From positions 549,001-613,000 of the forward strand of contig NC_019974.1 of the NCBI RefSeq assembly GCF_000328685.1: a stretch of 64,000 bases of DNA. The letters are read 5' to 3'. Source of the DNA: Natronococcus occultus SP4. GTDB lineage: Archaea; Halobacteriota; Halobacteria; Halobacteriales; Natrialbaceae. The notes under the pieces were generated by a model. The model had not been told where the DNA came from. It was given only the letters and a program-made list of their open reading frames with translations, and ran no database searches. The translations under genes were made by a program, and so were the position numbers. Within the stretch, counting starts at the first letter, position 1. Each line of letters starts with the position of its first letter. Shown piece after piece: positions 9,130-18,009 of this stretch.

Positions 9130-9909
9130 TTACCCCTCGAGGACCTCGTAGGAGACCGCTGCGTCCCGGAGCGTGTCGGTGACCCGACCGACCGCGTCGA
9201 TCGTCGCGACGACGGCGACTGTGAGTCCTCGCTCGGCCGCGTCGGCCGCGACCTCGCCGACGGCGAAGGTGGCGGCGGGCTCGGCGTCGGCCTGCCGGCA
9301 GGCGACGACCGCCTCGACGCCCGTCGCGAGGACGAGGTCGGCGCCCGCACAGTGGTCAGTAACGGTCTCGGCGTCGACCTCGCGGCTGCCGCCCGCGCGA
9401 ACCGCGGGCACCTGCAGGACGGTGACGGAGCCGGGCTCGAGGTCGATGACGCCCTCGAAGCTCGTGACGCCGACGTCGGTGCCGGCCTCGGCGTCGGTCG
9501 TCGCGACCCCCGTCGCCGGCCCGGCCTCGCCGGGCGCGGCGTGGAGGAGGCCGTCTTCGATCGACAGCGAGACGATGTCGCCCTCCTCGAGGTCGTCGGT
9601 CGCGATCGCGGTGTCCTCGCCCATCGCGCCCAGGACGTCCTCGGTGACGTGGTCGGCGAACCGCCGCACGTCGCCGGCGGCCTGAAAGAGCCAGTCGACG
9701 CCCTCCTTGGTGACGCGGTATCGGGAGCGGCCCTCCTTCTCGACGAGGCCGTCGTCGACGAGCTCCCGGATGTATTCGCTGACGGCCTGGCTCGTGACGC
9801 CGACTTCCTCGGCGATCTCTCCCTGGCTGACGGCGGGCTGGCGCTCGGCGATCTGGACGAGGATCCGAAACCGCGTCGCGGCCCGCTTGTTGTCGAGGAC
9901 GTCGACCAT
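9130..9909 (-). CDS. Winged-helix transcriptional regulator with C-terminal sensor-like domain
   Basis: 259 residues from MVDVLDNKRAATRF. Residues about 8-75 form a MarR/ArsR-like winged helix (AATRFRILVQIAERQPAVSQGEIAEEVGVTSQAVSEYIREL, read as helix-turn-helix, then a DGLVEKEGRSRYRVT wing). The C-terminal two thirds are an alpha/beta domain with a GVTSFEGVIDLEPGSV stretch and repeated Ala-rich strands, likely a ligand or dimerisation domain. A poly-A/T TATA-like stretch near 9931-9945 sits about 27 bp upstream. Divergent from artA, so it could control that locus (inference). Confidence 0.82.
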   Translation of the reverse strand: MVDVLDNKRAATRFRILVQIAERQPAVSQGEIAEEVGVTSQAVSEYIRELVDDGLVEKEGRSRYRVTKEGVDWLFQAAGDVRRFADHVTEDVLGAMGEDTAIATDDLEEGDIVSLSIEDGLLHAAPGEAGPATGVATTDAEAGTDVGVTSFEGVIDLEPGSVTVLQVPAVRAGGSREVDAETVTDHCAGADLVLATGVEAVVACRQADAEPAATFAVGEVAADAAERGLTVAVVATIDAVGRVTDTLRDAAVSYEVLEG

Positions 9910-9998
9910 ACGGGCAGTTTCCGCCAGCACGGCAAAAAAGGTACGCAGTCACCGAGGCAACAAACTCATGCCGGACGCGTTCCTCGGACAGGACGATA

Positions 9999-10994
9999 AT
10001 GTCGCCCTCCGTGCCGTCGGTCGACGTTCCCGGAGTGCTGGCGAGCGGTCCGACGTTCGCGTCGACGCTGCAGGGTGTCGTGCCGATCGACGCGCTGGCC
10101 TGGATCGCGATCGCCGCCTTCGGCCTCGCCCTGCTCGGTCGCCGGTTCGACGTCGCCGTCCCCGCCCGCCCGCTTGCGGGCGTCGCCTGGCTCCTCTTTG
10201 GCACCTACTGGCTGACGATGGTGCCGTACTACTACGTCGACGCCCAGAGCCCCCTCCAGACCGTCCTGGCGCTTGCTGCCCTGCCGCTGTGTGTTTACAC
10301 CGGCTACCTGCTGTGGAGCGGCCGGGAGTCGCTGTTCGTGCTGACAAAGGCCGTCGCCCTGATGGGCCTGATCTACCTGCCCGCGGAGACGATCCCGATC
10401 GTCCGCCAGTGGCTGATCGAGACCACCGCGGTCCAGACCCACTACGGGATGGAGCTGCTGGGTCACAGCCCGGGGATCAACGAGGGCGTGAACGGGTACG
10501 AGAGCCGCTTCAACTTCGACTCCGAGGAGACGGCGACGGGTCGAACCACCTACATCGTCCTCGCCTGCACCGGGCTCGGGAGCATGGCTATCTTCGGCGG
10601 GCTGATCGCCGCGGTGGCGGCTCCCCTCCGACGAAAGCTGACGGCCTTCGCGCTCGCGATCGGCGTCATCTGGCTGCTGAATCTCGCCCGGAACGTCTTC
10701 ATCGGCCTGGCGACCCCCCACGGCTGGTTCCAGCAGGACGTCGTCGTCTCCCTGATGACGACCTACATGGGTGCCGAGGAGACCCGGGTCTCCTATCTGG
10801 TCGCGCACAACTACATCTCTCAGCTGCTGGCCGTCGTCGCCCTGATCGGCGTCACCTACCTCGTCGTCAAGATCCTTCCCGAGATCCTCGACCCCCTTGA
10901 GGAAGTGCTGTTCGTGCTGACCGGGACCGAATACGACCTCGAGACGGCCCTCGATGCGGACGCCCGGACCGACGGCGGTTCCCGGGAGCCATGA
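9999..10994 (+). CDS. artA: Archaeosortase A
   Basis: 331-residue polytopic membrane transpeptidase that cleaves C-terminal PGF-CTERM tripartite signals and couples the protein to a lipid anchor, as known for the S-layer glycoprotein of Haloferax. About eight hydrophobic segments are present. The catalytic Cys190 is in IVLACTGLGS, Arg231 in NLARNVFIG (41 residues later, as in the known enzyme), and Arg263/His270 in TRVSYLVAHNY. No PGF-CTERM substrate is encoded in this window. Its last codons overlap the next gene (ATGA). Confidence 0.93.
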   Translation: MSPSVPSVDVPGVLASGPTFASTLQGVVPIDALAWIAIAAFGLALLGRRFDVAVPARPLAGVAWLLFGTYWLTMVPYYYVDAQSPLQTVLALAALPLCVYTGYLLWSGRESLFVLTKAVALMGLIYLPAETIPIVRQWLIETTAVQTHYGMELLGHSPGINEGVNGYESRFNFDSEETATGRTTYIVLACTGLGSMAIFGGLIAAVAAPLRRKLTAFALAIGVIWLLNLARNVFIGLATPHGWFQQDVVVSLMTTYMGAEETRVSYLVAHNYISQLLAVVALIGVTYLVVKILPEILDPLEEVLFVLTGTEYDLETALDADARTDGGSREP

Positions 10995-11713
10995 CCGACG
11001 CCGTCGATGTCCCCTTCGAACTCGACGACCGGGCGGTCTATTTCCCGCGCGCCGAGACGCTCGTCCTTGCCGACGTCCATCTCGGACGAGCGGCGTCCTC
11101 GCCGGTCGAGGCGCCACTTGGCGAGGCAACCGACGTCGCCGAACGGCTCGAGGCGCTGCTGGCCGCGCGGAACCCCGAGACGGTCGTGATCGCCGGCGAT
11201 CTGTTACACTCGTTCTCCAGGATCCCCCGGGGCGTCGAGCGTTCGCTCGCCGAACTCGTCGACCGCGTCGAGGACGCCGGCGCGTCGCTCGCCGTCACGC
11301 CGGGCAACCACGACGCGATGCTCGCGTCGGCGTTCGACGGCGAGACAGCGTCGAGTTACCGGCTAGCGGACGAGGAGACGGTCGTCTGTCACGGCCACGA
11401 ACGGCCGTCGGGGGCGACGACTGGGACGAGCCGGTACGTCCTCGGTCACGAGCATCCGGCGATCGAGATCGACGGCCGGAAGCGACCGTGCTTTCTGTAC
11501 GCACCTCCGACGGCCGACCGGGCGGGGGTCCTGGTCCTCCCGGCGTTTACCCGCCTCGCGGATGGGCGGACGATCAATCGGCTCCGGTCGACGGATCTCC
11601 ACTCGCCGCTGATCGAGAACCTCGAGGACTGCTATCCCGCCGTTTACGACGACTCGAGCGGCGAGGCGCTGTGGTTTCCGCCGCTCGGCGAGTCCCGTCG
11701 CTTCCTCGACTGA
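10991..11713 (+). CDS. Metallophosphoesterase
   Basis: 240 residues with the calcineurin-like metallophosphatase motifs: DVHLGR (metal site 1), GDLLHSF, GNHD (about residues 97-100) and the C-terminal CHGHE and GHEHP. This is the compact archaeal COG1407-type phosphoesterase often linked to DNA helicase or artA genes. It overlaps artA by 4 bp, so the two are co-translated, although no biochemical link to protein anchoring is known to me. No signal peptide, so cytoplasmic. Confidence 0.9.
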   Translation: MTDAVDVPFELDDRAVYFPRAETLVLADVHLGRAASSPVEAPLGEATDVAERLEALLAARNPETVVIAGDLLHSFSRIPRGVERSLAELVDRVEDAGASLAVTPGNHDAMLASAFDGETASSYRLADEETVVCHGHERPSGATTGTSRYVLGHEHPAIEIDGRKRPCFLYAPPTADRAGVLVLPAFTRLADGRTINRLRSTDLHSPLIENLEDCYPAVYDDSSGEALWFPPLGESRRFLD

Positions 11714-11782
11714 CACATAAAATTCAGTGACTGTAACTGGAAGAAGACATATACCGATACGTTCAGATGGTTCGATATCACG

Positions 11783-12247
11783 ATGGCCGAACGCGCGGAC
11801 CCCCACCACGTCGCGGACCGACTCGTCTGTCCGAACTGTCCGGCGGACTATCCGACGCCGTTCTCGAAGCGCTATATTAGCTGCCGGCGCTGTGGCACCG
11901 AGTTCCTGGCTCCCGACGAGGCCCGCGACGAGGACGACGGAACCGAACCGGACCCCGAGAGCGGACACGAACCGATCCGCCGGACCGACGGCGGAGGCGC
12001 CGAACGGGTCGACGGACGGGAGAGCGCCCGACGAATCGATCGTCGACTCGATCGAGGAACCGTAGAAGGGGACGGAGACCGGATCGGACGCTCCCTGCGA
12101 GCGATCCGGAGGAGCGCTCCGGTGATCGCACTGGCGTTCAACGTCGCGGCGCTCTCGCTGTGGGGGCTCGGACTCGCCTCCTTCGAGATCGCCGTGCTGA
12201 CCGTCCTGCTCGTGATGAACGGGGTCGCCGTCCAGGATCGCCTCTAG
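11783..12247 (+). CDS. Zinc-ribbon protein with C-terminal membrane helices
   Basis: 154 residues. The N-terminus holds a zinc ribbon (CPNC about residue 16, CRRCG about residue 34). A long acidic/Arg-rich linker follows, then two hydrophobic segments at about residues 115-150 (APVIALAFNVAALSLWGLGL and FEIAVLTVLLVMNGVAV). This is a tail-anchored type architecture with the zinc domain presumably cytoplasmic. Function unknown. Its last 4 bp overlap the convergent flavoprotein gene. Confidence 0.72.
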   Translation: MAERADPHHVADRLVCPNCPADYPTPFSKRYISCRRCGTEFLAPDEARDEDDGTEPDPESGHEPIRRTDGGGAERVDGRESARRIDRRLDRGTVEGDGDRIGRSLRAIRRSAPVIALAFNVAALSLWGLGLASFEIAVLTVLLVMNGVAVQDRL

Positions 12248-13533
12248 GCGACGTCCTCGAGGACGGCCCGTGCAGCCGTTCGGCCACTTCGTATCGCAGC
12301 CTGGATCGACGACCAGCGGGTGTAGTCGCCCGCCAGGTAGACGGGACCGTCGGGATCCCGCGGATCGGGCAGTCGCTCGTAGATTCCGGGTGGCTGGGCG
12401 AACTGAGCGAACTCGATTCGATCCGTGCGGCGGGGCTCGAGCGCGTCGAACCGTCGCTCGGGGTACCACGCCTCGAGGGTCTCGCGGGTGATCGCCGCGA
12501 GCTCGTCGTCGCTCTCCTCGCGCTCGCCCAGGTACGTCGCGCTGAGCAGTTCCGCGCCGTCGGGCGCGTACTCCGGGGCGACCGCGCTGTGGGGGACGAC
12601 GTGGTTGGGTCCGTCCTTGGTCGCGTTCAACAGAAGCCGCTTTCCGGTCTCGAGGTCGGTTCCACCGGGCAGCTCGTAGTACTGAGTGACACAGGAGCGC
12701 GCGTCGGTCGGGATCGATTCGACGCCCGTTAGCTCACTGGCCGCGAGCGGGTCGGTCGCGACGACGACCGCGTCGGCGGCGTCCTCGCCGTCCGCGGTGG
12801 TCACCGTCGCCGACTCGCCGTTCGTCCCCTCGCTCGAGACGTCGGTCACTTCGGTCCCGAGCTCGATGCTGGCGCCGGCGACCCGCGCCTCCTGGGCGAG
12901 CTGGGCGGGGATCGCGGCCATCCCGGTTGCGGGCACGGCCACGCGGCTCGTCAACAGGGTCCGGAACGTGTACTCGAAGACCCGACTCGAGGTCGACAGC
13001 GACCGATCGAGACAGATCCCGCCGTAAAAGGGTGCGACGAAGTTCCCGATGAACCGATCCGAGAACCCTCGTTCGCGGAGATACTCCTCGATCGTCGTGT
13101 CCGAACCGGCGGTCTCGAAGATCGCCTCCGGATCCCGCCGTGCGAGTTCGGCGGCGAGGCGAGCGACTCGAAGCTTGTCACCCGTCGAGACCTCCCGGCT
13201 GGCGAGGGTCGCGGGCAGCGCCTTCGGCTCCCGGATCGGATCCGAGAGCGTCGATCGGCTCCCCGGTCTAGCGATACAGGCGCCGGGAGCGAACCGACGC
13301 AGGTCGAGGGCGTCGAGGTCCAGTTCCGCTCGGACGGCGGGGTAGGACGGGAAGAGAACCTGGAATCCGCGATCGAACCGGAACCCCTTCCGCTCGTGGG
13401 TCCACACCCGGCCGCCGACGTTCTCGGCTCGTTCGAACAACGTTACGTCTAGCCCCGCCCCGGCGAGATGTCGGGCGGCGACGAGTCCGGCGAGTCCGCC
13501 GCCGGCGACGGCGACTCGCGGCGTCTGGGTCAT
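12244..13533 (-). CDS. NAD(P)/FAD-dependent oxidoreductase (phytoene desaturase/amine oxidase superfamily)
   Basis: 429 residues from MTQTPRVAVAGGGLAGL. The N-terminal dinucleotide-binding motif GGGLAGLVAARHLAGAG and NVGGRVWT are followed by a middle substrate domain and a C-terminal FAD motif (VYLAGDYTRWSSIQAAIRSG). This resembles carotenoid/phytoene desaturase-like and protoporphyrinogen oxidase-like flavoproteins. The open frame extends on to 14457 but that upstream part is the antisense of the next gene. No carotenoid genes are adjacent, so the substrate is unknown. Confidence 0.87.
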   Translation of the reverse strand: MTQTPRVAVAGGGLAGLVAARHLAGAGLDVTLFERAENVGGRVWTHERKGFRFDRGFQVLFPSYPAVRAELDLDALDLRRFAPGACIARPGSRSTLSDPIREPKALPATLASREVSTGDKLRVARLAAELARRDPEAIFETAGSDTTIEEYLRERGFSDRFIGNFVAPFYGGICLDRSLSTSSRVFEYTFRTLLTSRVAVPATGMAAIPAQLAQEARVAGASIELGTEVTDVSSEGTNGESATVTTADGEDAADAVVVATDPLAASELTGVESIPTDARSCVTQYYELPGGTDLETGKRLLLNATKDGPNHVVPHSAVAPEYAPDGAELLSATYLGEREESDDELAAITRETLEAWYPERRFDALEPRRTDRIEFAQFAQPPGIYERLPDPRDPDGPVYLAGDYTRWSSIQAAIRSGRTAARAVLEDVA

Positions 13534-13662
13534 ACCCCCTGGTTGGAAACCGAGACGGAAAGTCGTACCCGTCGCGGTAGCCGGCTCGAGGGGCGGCGAT
13601 CGGAGTCTGCTCACGTCCTCCGATACCGGACAGCTATAACGGGTGCCGACCGTGGAGCCGGT

Positions 13663-14454
13663 ATGGTCGACGCGACCCTCATGCCGATCGAGCGCGGCAC
13701 GATCACGACCGACTTCAACCATGTTCTCGAGGGCCACACGGTGGGGACGGCCGACGACCCCAACCCCGAGGCGACGATGGGCGACGGCCCCGTCTATAAC
13801 GTCGTGATCGATCACCCCGAGGCGACGATCCTCTGGGACACCGGCTCTCACCCCGAAGCCGATTCGGGTCACTGGCCAGCAGAGCTGTATGCCGCCTTCG
13901 AACACACCGGGCTCCGACCCCTCGAGGACGACCTCGAGTCGGCGGGGTACGTCCTCGAGGATATCGACTGCGTGATCCAGAGCCACCTCCACCTCGACCA
14001 CGCGGGCGGGCTGTACGCTTTCGAGGGAACCGACGTCCCGATCGTCGTCCACGAGCGGGAGCTGAAACACGCCTACTACAGCGCCAAGACCGACGAGGGC
14101 GACGAGGCCTACCTCGCGGGCGACTTCGACCGGGACCTCAACTGGGAGCTCGTTCACGGCGACCGCGAACAGCGCTTTCGCGACCTCGAACTCGTTCGCC
14201 TGCCGGGGCATACGCCCGGTCTGCTCGGGGTTCGGCTCGAACTCGAGGACGCGGGCACCGTCCTGATCGCGGGCGACCAGGCCTACGTCCGGGAGAACTA
14301 CGAGGACGAACACCCGATGGGCGGGAGTCTGCTGTGGTCCAAACGCGCCTGGTTCGAGAGCCTCCGGCTGCTCGAGGAGGAACAACGGCGCCACGACGCC
14401 ACGATCGTCTGCGGGCACGACGAGCGGGATCTCGAACGGTTGCGGGAGCTGTAG
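13663..14454 (+). CDS. Metallo-beta-lactamase fold hydrolase (N-acyl homoserine lactonase-like)
   Basis: 263 residues. The zinc-binding motif HLHLDHAG (about residues 110-117), a later GHTPG, the metal-bridging D in AGDQAY and the final CGHDE histidine complete the metal centre. The N-terminus with FNHVLEGHTVGT and the overall layout resemble AHL lactonase-type hydrolases, but halophile members are uncharacterised, so it is called an MBL hydrolase. The ATG after CGGT is chosen; the upstream open frame is antisense of the flavoprotein. Divergent from it with about 130 bp between. Confidence 0.88.
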   Translation: MVDATLMPIERGTITTDFNHVLEGHTVGTADDPNPEATMGDGPVYNVVIDHPEATILWDTGSHPEADSGHWPAELYAAFEHTGLRPLEDDLESAGYVLEDIDCVIQSHLHLDHAGGLYAFEGTDVPIVVHERELKHAYYSAKTDEGDEAYLAGDFDRDLNWELVHGDREQRFRDLELVRLPGHTPGLLGVRLELEDAGTVLIAGDQAYVRENYEDEHPMGGSLLWSKRAWFESLRLLEEEQRRHDATIVCGHDERDLERLREL

Positions 14455-14559
14455 CACACCGATCGTCGTTCCTGTCCGATCGTGACAACGAATTTGTAGT
14501 ATCGGACAGTAGCGGTCGATGATGAACCGACGGTCGACGCCTCGAGGCCGATCCGACGG

Positions 14560-15534
14560 ATGACGGACGAGCAGACTCGCTCCGCGAGGGACGGATCGTC
14601 GTCGCTTCGCGACTGGCTCCGGATCTACCTCACGGGGATCTGTATGGGCGGGGCCGATATGGTGCCCGGAATCTCGGGCGGGACGATCGCGCTCGTCGCG
14701 GGGATCTACGAACGGCTCGTCACCGCGCTTGCGGCCCTCGATCCGCGCGCGTTCGCGTCGGTTCGGTCGGCGCGAGCGGGCCAGCGCCGGCGACGGCTCG
14801 TTACGATCCTCGAGTCGATGGACGTCCCCTTCCTGCTGGCACTGGGTGCCGGTATCGCGACCGCCGTCCTCGCGGTGTCGCGGGTGGTTCCCCTCGCGTT
14901 CGAGCGGTATCCCGTCGCGATGAGCGCCTTCTTCTTCGCTCTCATGGCCGCCTCGGCGATCGTCATCTACCGGAGCGTCCCCGTCGAGACGGCGGGCCAG
15001 CGCGCCGTCGGCGTCGTCGGCGCCGTCCTGGCGTTCGGCGTCAGCGGCGTGACGGCCGCCGGAGGCGGCGGAAGTCTCCCGGTCGTGGTTCTCGCCGGCG
15101 CGATCGCGGTCTCGGCGATGGTGCTCCCGGGGATCTCCGGCGCGGCGTTTCTCTACGTTCTGGGCCAGTACCAGTACCTGATGGCGTCGCTGAACGACTT
15201 TTTGGACGCCGTCGCCGCAGTTCCCCGAGGTGGCGGCGTCGGCCCCGTAATCGACACCGGTCCAGTCATCGCCGCCTTCGTGGTCGGAGCCGTCCTCGGA
15301 CTGCTGACGATGGCCAGGGCAGTGGCGTGGGCGCTCGACCGGTACCGCGTCGCGTTGCTCGTCTTCTTGGTCGGGCTGATGGTCGGCGCCTTGCGGCTCC
15401 CGATCGAACAGGCTGCCGCCGAGACGATCCCCCGGACGCCGGGACGGCTCGCCGTGGTCGTCCTCGCGCTCGTCGTCGGTGCCGGCGCGGTGTTCGTCCT
15501 CGATCGGCGGACGGATTCCCTCGAGTACACGTGA
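14560..15534 (+). CDS. DUF368 membrane protein (polyprenyl-phosphate transporter family)
   Basis: 324 residues, about eight to ten hydrophobic helices. The hallmark GGADMVPGISGGTIALVAGIYERL near residues 30-55 and its inverted counterpart AMVLPGISGAAFLYVLGQY show the internal repeat of the DUF368 family. Bacterial members (PopT) return undecaprenyl phosphate across the membrane; in Halobacteria the equivalent carrier would be dolichyl phosphate, which serves N-glycosylation (inference). The ATG is preceded by a short spacer from the MBL hydrolase and may be co-transcribed. Confidence 0.9.
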   Translation: MTDEQTRSARDGSSSLRDWLRIYLTGICMGGADMVPGISGGTIALVAGIYERLVTALAALDPRAFASVRSARAGQRRRRLVTILESMDVPFLLALGAGIATAVLAVSRVVPLAFERYPVAMSAFFFALMAASAIVIYRSVPVETAGQRAVGVVGAVLAFGVSGVTAAGGGGSLPVVVLAGAIAVSAMVLPGISGAAFLYVLGQYQYLMASLNDFLDAVAAVPRGGGVGPVIDTGPVIAAFVVGAVLGLLTMARAVAWALDRYRVALLVFLVGLMVGALRLPIEQAAAETIPRTPGRLAVVVLALVVGAGAVFVLDRRTDSLEYT

Positions 15535-15734
15535 CGATCGCTCACTGCCAAATCCGAACGGACCGAGTCGTTATGCACAGTTAGGCAGGTAACGGAGAGA
15601 CAATCCATCTCTCGGATATCTATTCCCGGACTTCGGTCGGAAGCAGTGTGTGCTTCCTCTGACCGGGGAGAGATGATCATGGTACTGCCACTCTCGGAAT
15701 CGTTATCTGTCTCCCTCCCATCCGTTTAGAAGCA

Positions 15735-15929
15735 ATGGCAAACGGTAAGGTTGATTTCTTCAACGACACTGGCGGTTACGGTTTCATTTCGACTGAGGAC
15801 GCGGACGAGGACGTTTTCTTCCACATGGAGGACGTTGGCGGCCCCGATCTCGAAGAAGGACAGGATATCGATTTCGACATCGAACAGGCCCCCAAGGGCC
15901 CGCGTGCGACCAACGTCGTCCGCAACTAA
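15735..15929 (+). CDS. cspA: Cold-shock protein (CspA family)
   Basis: 64-residue single cold-shock domain: MANGKVDFFNDTGGYGFI with RNP1 (GGYGFIS) and RNP2 (DVFFHM), acidic overall as usual in halophiles. It binds single-stranded nucleic acid as an RNA chaperone. The codon usage is less G+C-biased than that of neighbours, as often seen in highly expressed haloarchaeal csp genes. It has about 200 bp of upstream non-coding sequence and a hairpin with T-run after it, so it is probably monocistronic. Confidence 0.95.
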   Translation: MANGKVDFFNDTGGYGFISTEDADEDVFFHMEDVGGPDLEEGQDIDFDIEQAPKGPRATNVVRN

Positions 15930-15943
15930 CACCGAGTTTCAAC

Positions 15944-15980
15944 CGTCGCCATACGGCGACGTGTGATTGACTCCATTTTT
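15944..15980 (+). terminator. Hairpin and T-run after cspA
   Basis: A 7-bp perfect stem (CGTCGCC / GGCGACG) with loop ATAC begins 15 bp after the cspA stop, and a five-T run follows about 15 bp later. A plausible transcription terminator or 3' stability element. Confidence 0.45.
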
Positions 15981-16385
15981 CGAACGCTACGCCCAGTAGC
16001 TGGCGCTCTCGTACTCTTTGAACTGCCGTAGAGAGAATCAAGCTGATGGGTGTGCTGAATGCACGCTGTGAGTCCAGCACGACGACTTCGGTTGTTTCAC
16101 GCCGAAACCGGTAACCACTCGCTCAATACACGTGCGAACCGGGTAGTGCATACTGAGTGATAAGCACTCCTGCCTTTTCTTTCCACATATTTGGTACGAT
16201 CGCCCGTATATATTTCCCATGTCCAAGTTATATTGCTATCTCTGGGTGATTGAGCATGTACAGCGCCGTCGTTTGTTAACTGATTTACATTCCTACGTGA
16301 CGTGGGTTGTACGAGCGGTCTAGGCGATCCCACGAGCTGACTCCGAAGCGGTACCCGAAATCGAACACCGAGGACGCTCTCGCCG
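15981..16385. other. AT-richer gene-free stretch, possible mobile-element relic
   Basis: About 400 bp between cspA and the amidase with no convincing gene. It is clearly poorer in G+C than the flanks, especially 16160-16300. Reverse-strand fragments without a full reading frame suggest decayed sequence. I suspect an insertion-sequence relic but cannot identify a family or terminal repeats. Confidence 0.35.
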
Positions 16386-17903
16386 CTACGTTCCGGCTTC
16401 GCCCCGGGCCTGCTCGACCGCGTAGCCGGCGTTGAGTACTGTCGCGTCCTCGAACCGCGCGCCGACCAGCATCAATCCGATCGGGAGCCCGTCGACCTCG
16501 CCCGCGGGGACGCTGATGGCGGGGTGGCCGGTGCGGTTGAACGGCGAGGTGTTGGCCGGCACGTCGGTCTCGAGGAGCCGATCGAACGCGTCCCGGTCAG
16601 GGTCGTGTTCGGGCGCGGTCACGTCCGTCGTCGGCATCGCGAGGACGTCGTACTCCTCGAGGGCCGCGTCGTACTGTTCGGCCAGCTCGAGCATCAGGTT
16701 CATCCCGGCCGCGTAGTACCGGGAGTGGTAGCGGCTGAGGGTGTACAGCCCCTGGAGCAGCTTGAGCTTGAGGTTCGGGGGGAAGTCATAGCCCTGTGCG
16801 CGCTGGAACTTGCCGAAGGCCTCGACCCACGAGGTGCTGTACCAGGCCTTCCAGCCGTGGCCGATCCCCTGGCCCATCATCGCGGCCACCAGCCCCTCGT
16901 TCGTACAGATCTCGTGGATCGTGTCGGCGTCGGCATGCAGCGGGATCGAGACCTCCTCGACGGTCGCGCCGCGCTCCTCGAGGTGATCGATCGCGTCCCG
17001 GACCTGCTCGTCGACGCCCGGGTCGCCGTTGGGTTTGTCGAACCCCTCCTCGAGGACGCCGACCGAGAGCTCCGAGACGTCGCCGTCGAGCGCGTCCTGG
17101 TAGCGTTCGGTCGGGACGTCCGTCGGCCGCCGGAGGTGAGCCGCGTTGCTGCCGGCGATTTCGGTGAGCATCTCCGCGGCCGTCTCGACGTCGGGGGTCA
17201 TCGGGCCCGGGTGGTCGATGGTGTGCTCGAGGCCGACACAGCCGGTGTAGGGAACCAGCCCGTAGGTCGGTTTGTGGCCGACGATGCCACACAGTGAGGC
17301 GGGGATCCGGATGCTCCCGCCCTGGTCGCTCCCGATCGCGGCGTCGACCTCGCCCTCGACGACCGCGACCGCGCTGCCGCCGCTCGACCCGCCCGCGAGG
17401 TAGTCGTCGTCGCGGGGGTTCGTGATCGGGCCGAACGCTGTATGGCCGATCCGGGTGACGGCCATGTCGTCCATGTTTGCCTTCCCGACGATATCGGCGC
17501 CGGCCTCGAGCAGCCGACTGACCACCGTCGCGTCGGCGTTCGGAACGTACCCCTCGACGACGTTCGATCCGCAGGTCATCTCGACGCCGGCGACCGCGAC
17601 GTTGTCCTTGATCGCGACCTCCCAGTCCGACAGCGGCCCCTCCGCGTCGCCCTCGACCTCACATTTGGTGACCCAGGCGTTGTGTGGGTCCTCGTCGTCG
17701 TCGAGCCGGGTTCCCGGGCTCCGGGGCCGGGTTCGCGTGATCGGCCCGCGAGGCTCGGGATCGTACGCCTGGATGGTCTCGTACTCCTCGAGATTGTCGG
17801 TGAGCTGCTCGTGGTAGAACTCGACTTCGTCCGGCGTGAGATCGAGGAACAGCTCCTCGCCCAGCTCCCGGACGTCGTCCTCGGACGGCGGACGGATTGG
17901 CAT
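16386..17903 (-). CDS. Amidase signature family enzyme
   Basis: 505 residues. Complete amidase signature: catalytic Lys99 (VAIKDN), cis-Ser pair near 173-174 (GGSSGGS) and nucleophile Ser197 (GSDQGGSIRIP). Hydrolyses carboxamides to acid and ammonia. The long C-terminal substrate region (GWKAWYSTSWVEAFGKFQRAQGYDFP) is unlike GatA, so a metabolic amidase is more likely than the tRNA amidotransferase subunit, although gatB lies nearby at 19.4 kb. The ATG giving MPIRPP is preferred over a GTG two codons upstream. Confidence 0.9.
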   Translation of the reverse strand: MPIRPPSEDDVRELGEELFLDLTPDEVEFYHEQLTDNLEEYETIQAYDPEPRGPITRTRPRSPGTRLDDDEDPHNAWVTKCEVEGDAEGPLSDWEVAIKDNVAVAGVEMTCGSNVVEGYVPNADATVVSRLLEAGADIVGKANMDDMAVTRIGHTAFGPITNPRDDDYLAGGSSGGSAVAVVEGEVDAAIGSDQGGSIRIPASLCGIVGHKPTYGLVPYTGCVGLEHTIDHPGPMTPDVETAAEMLTEIAGSNAAHLRRPTDVPTERYQDALDGDVSELSVGVLEEGFDKPNGDPGVDEQVRDAIDHLEERGATVEEVSIPLHADADTIHEICTNEGLVAAMMGQGIGHGWKAWYSTSWVEAFGKFQRAQGYDFPPNLKLKLLQGLYTLSRYHSRYYAAGMNLMLELAEQYDAALEEYDVLAMPTTDVTAPEHDPDRDAFDRLLETDVPANTSPFNRTGHPAISVPAGEVDGLPIGLMLVGARFEDATVLNAGYAVEQARGEAGT

Positions 17904-18009
17904 ACCCACCCATCACCGCTACAACAAAAAGGGATTCAGCATGACCCTGCGCAGTCGATTCCGTCGCGAGAGCCGATCGCGGGGAGCCACGGTCCGAGGA
18001 CGCGACGAG

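Noticed and set aside
13534-14457. N-terminal extension of the flavoprotein ORF (to 14457)
   Set aside because: It is antisense to the MBL hydrolase; the FAD motif begins right after the ATG at 13533.
16097-16333. Reverse-strand 78-codon frame in the cspA-amidase gap
   Set aside because: No family resemblance, halophile-atypical composition and no TATA element in position; not annotated as a gene.
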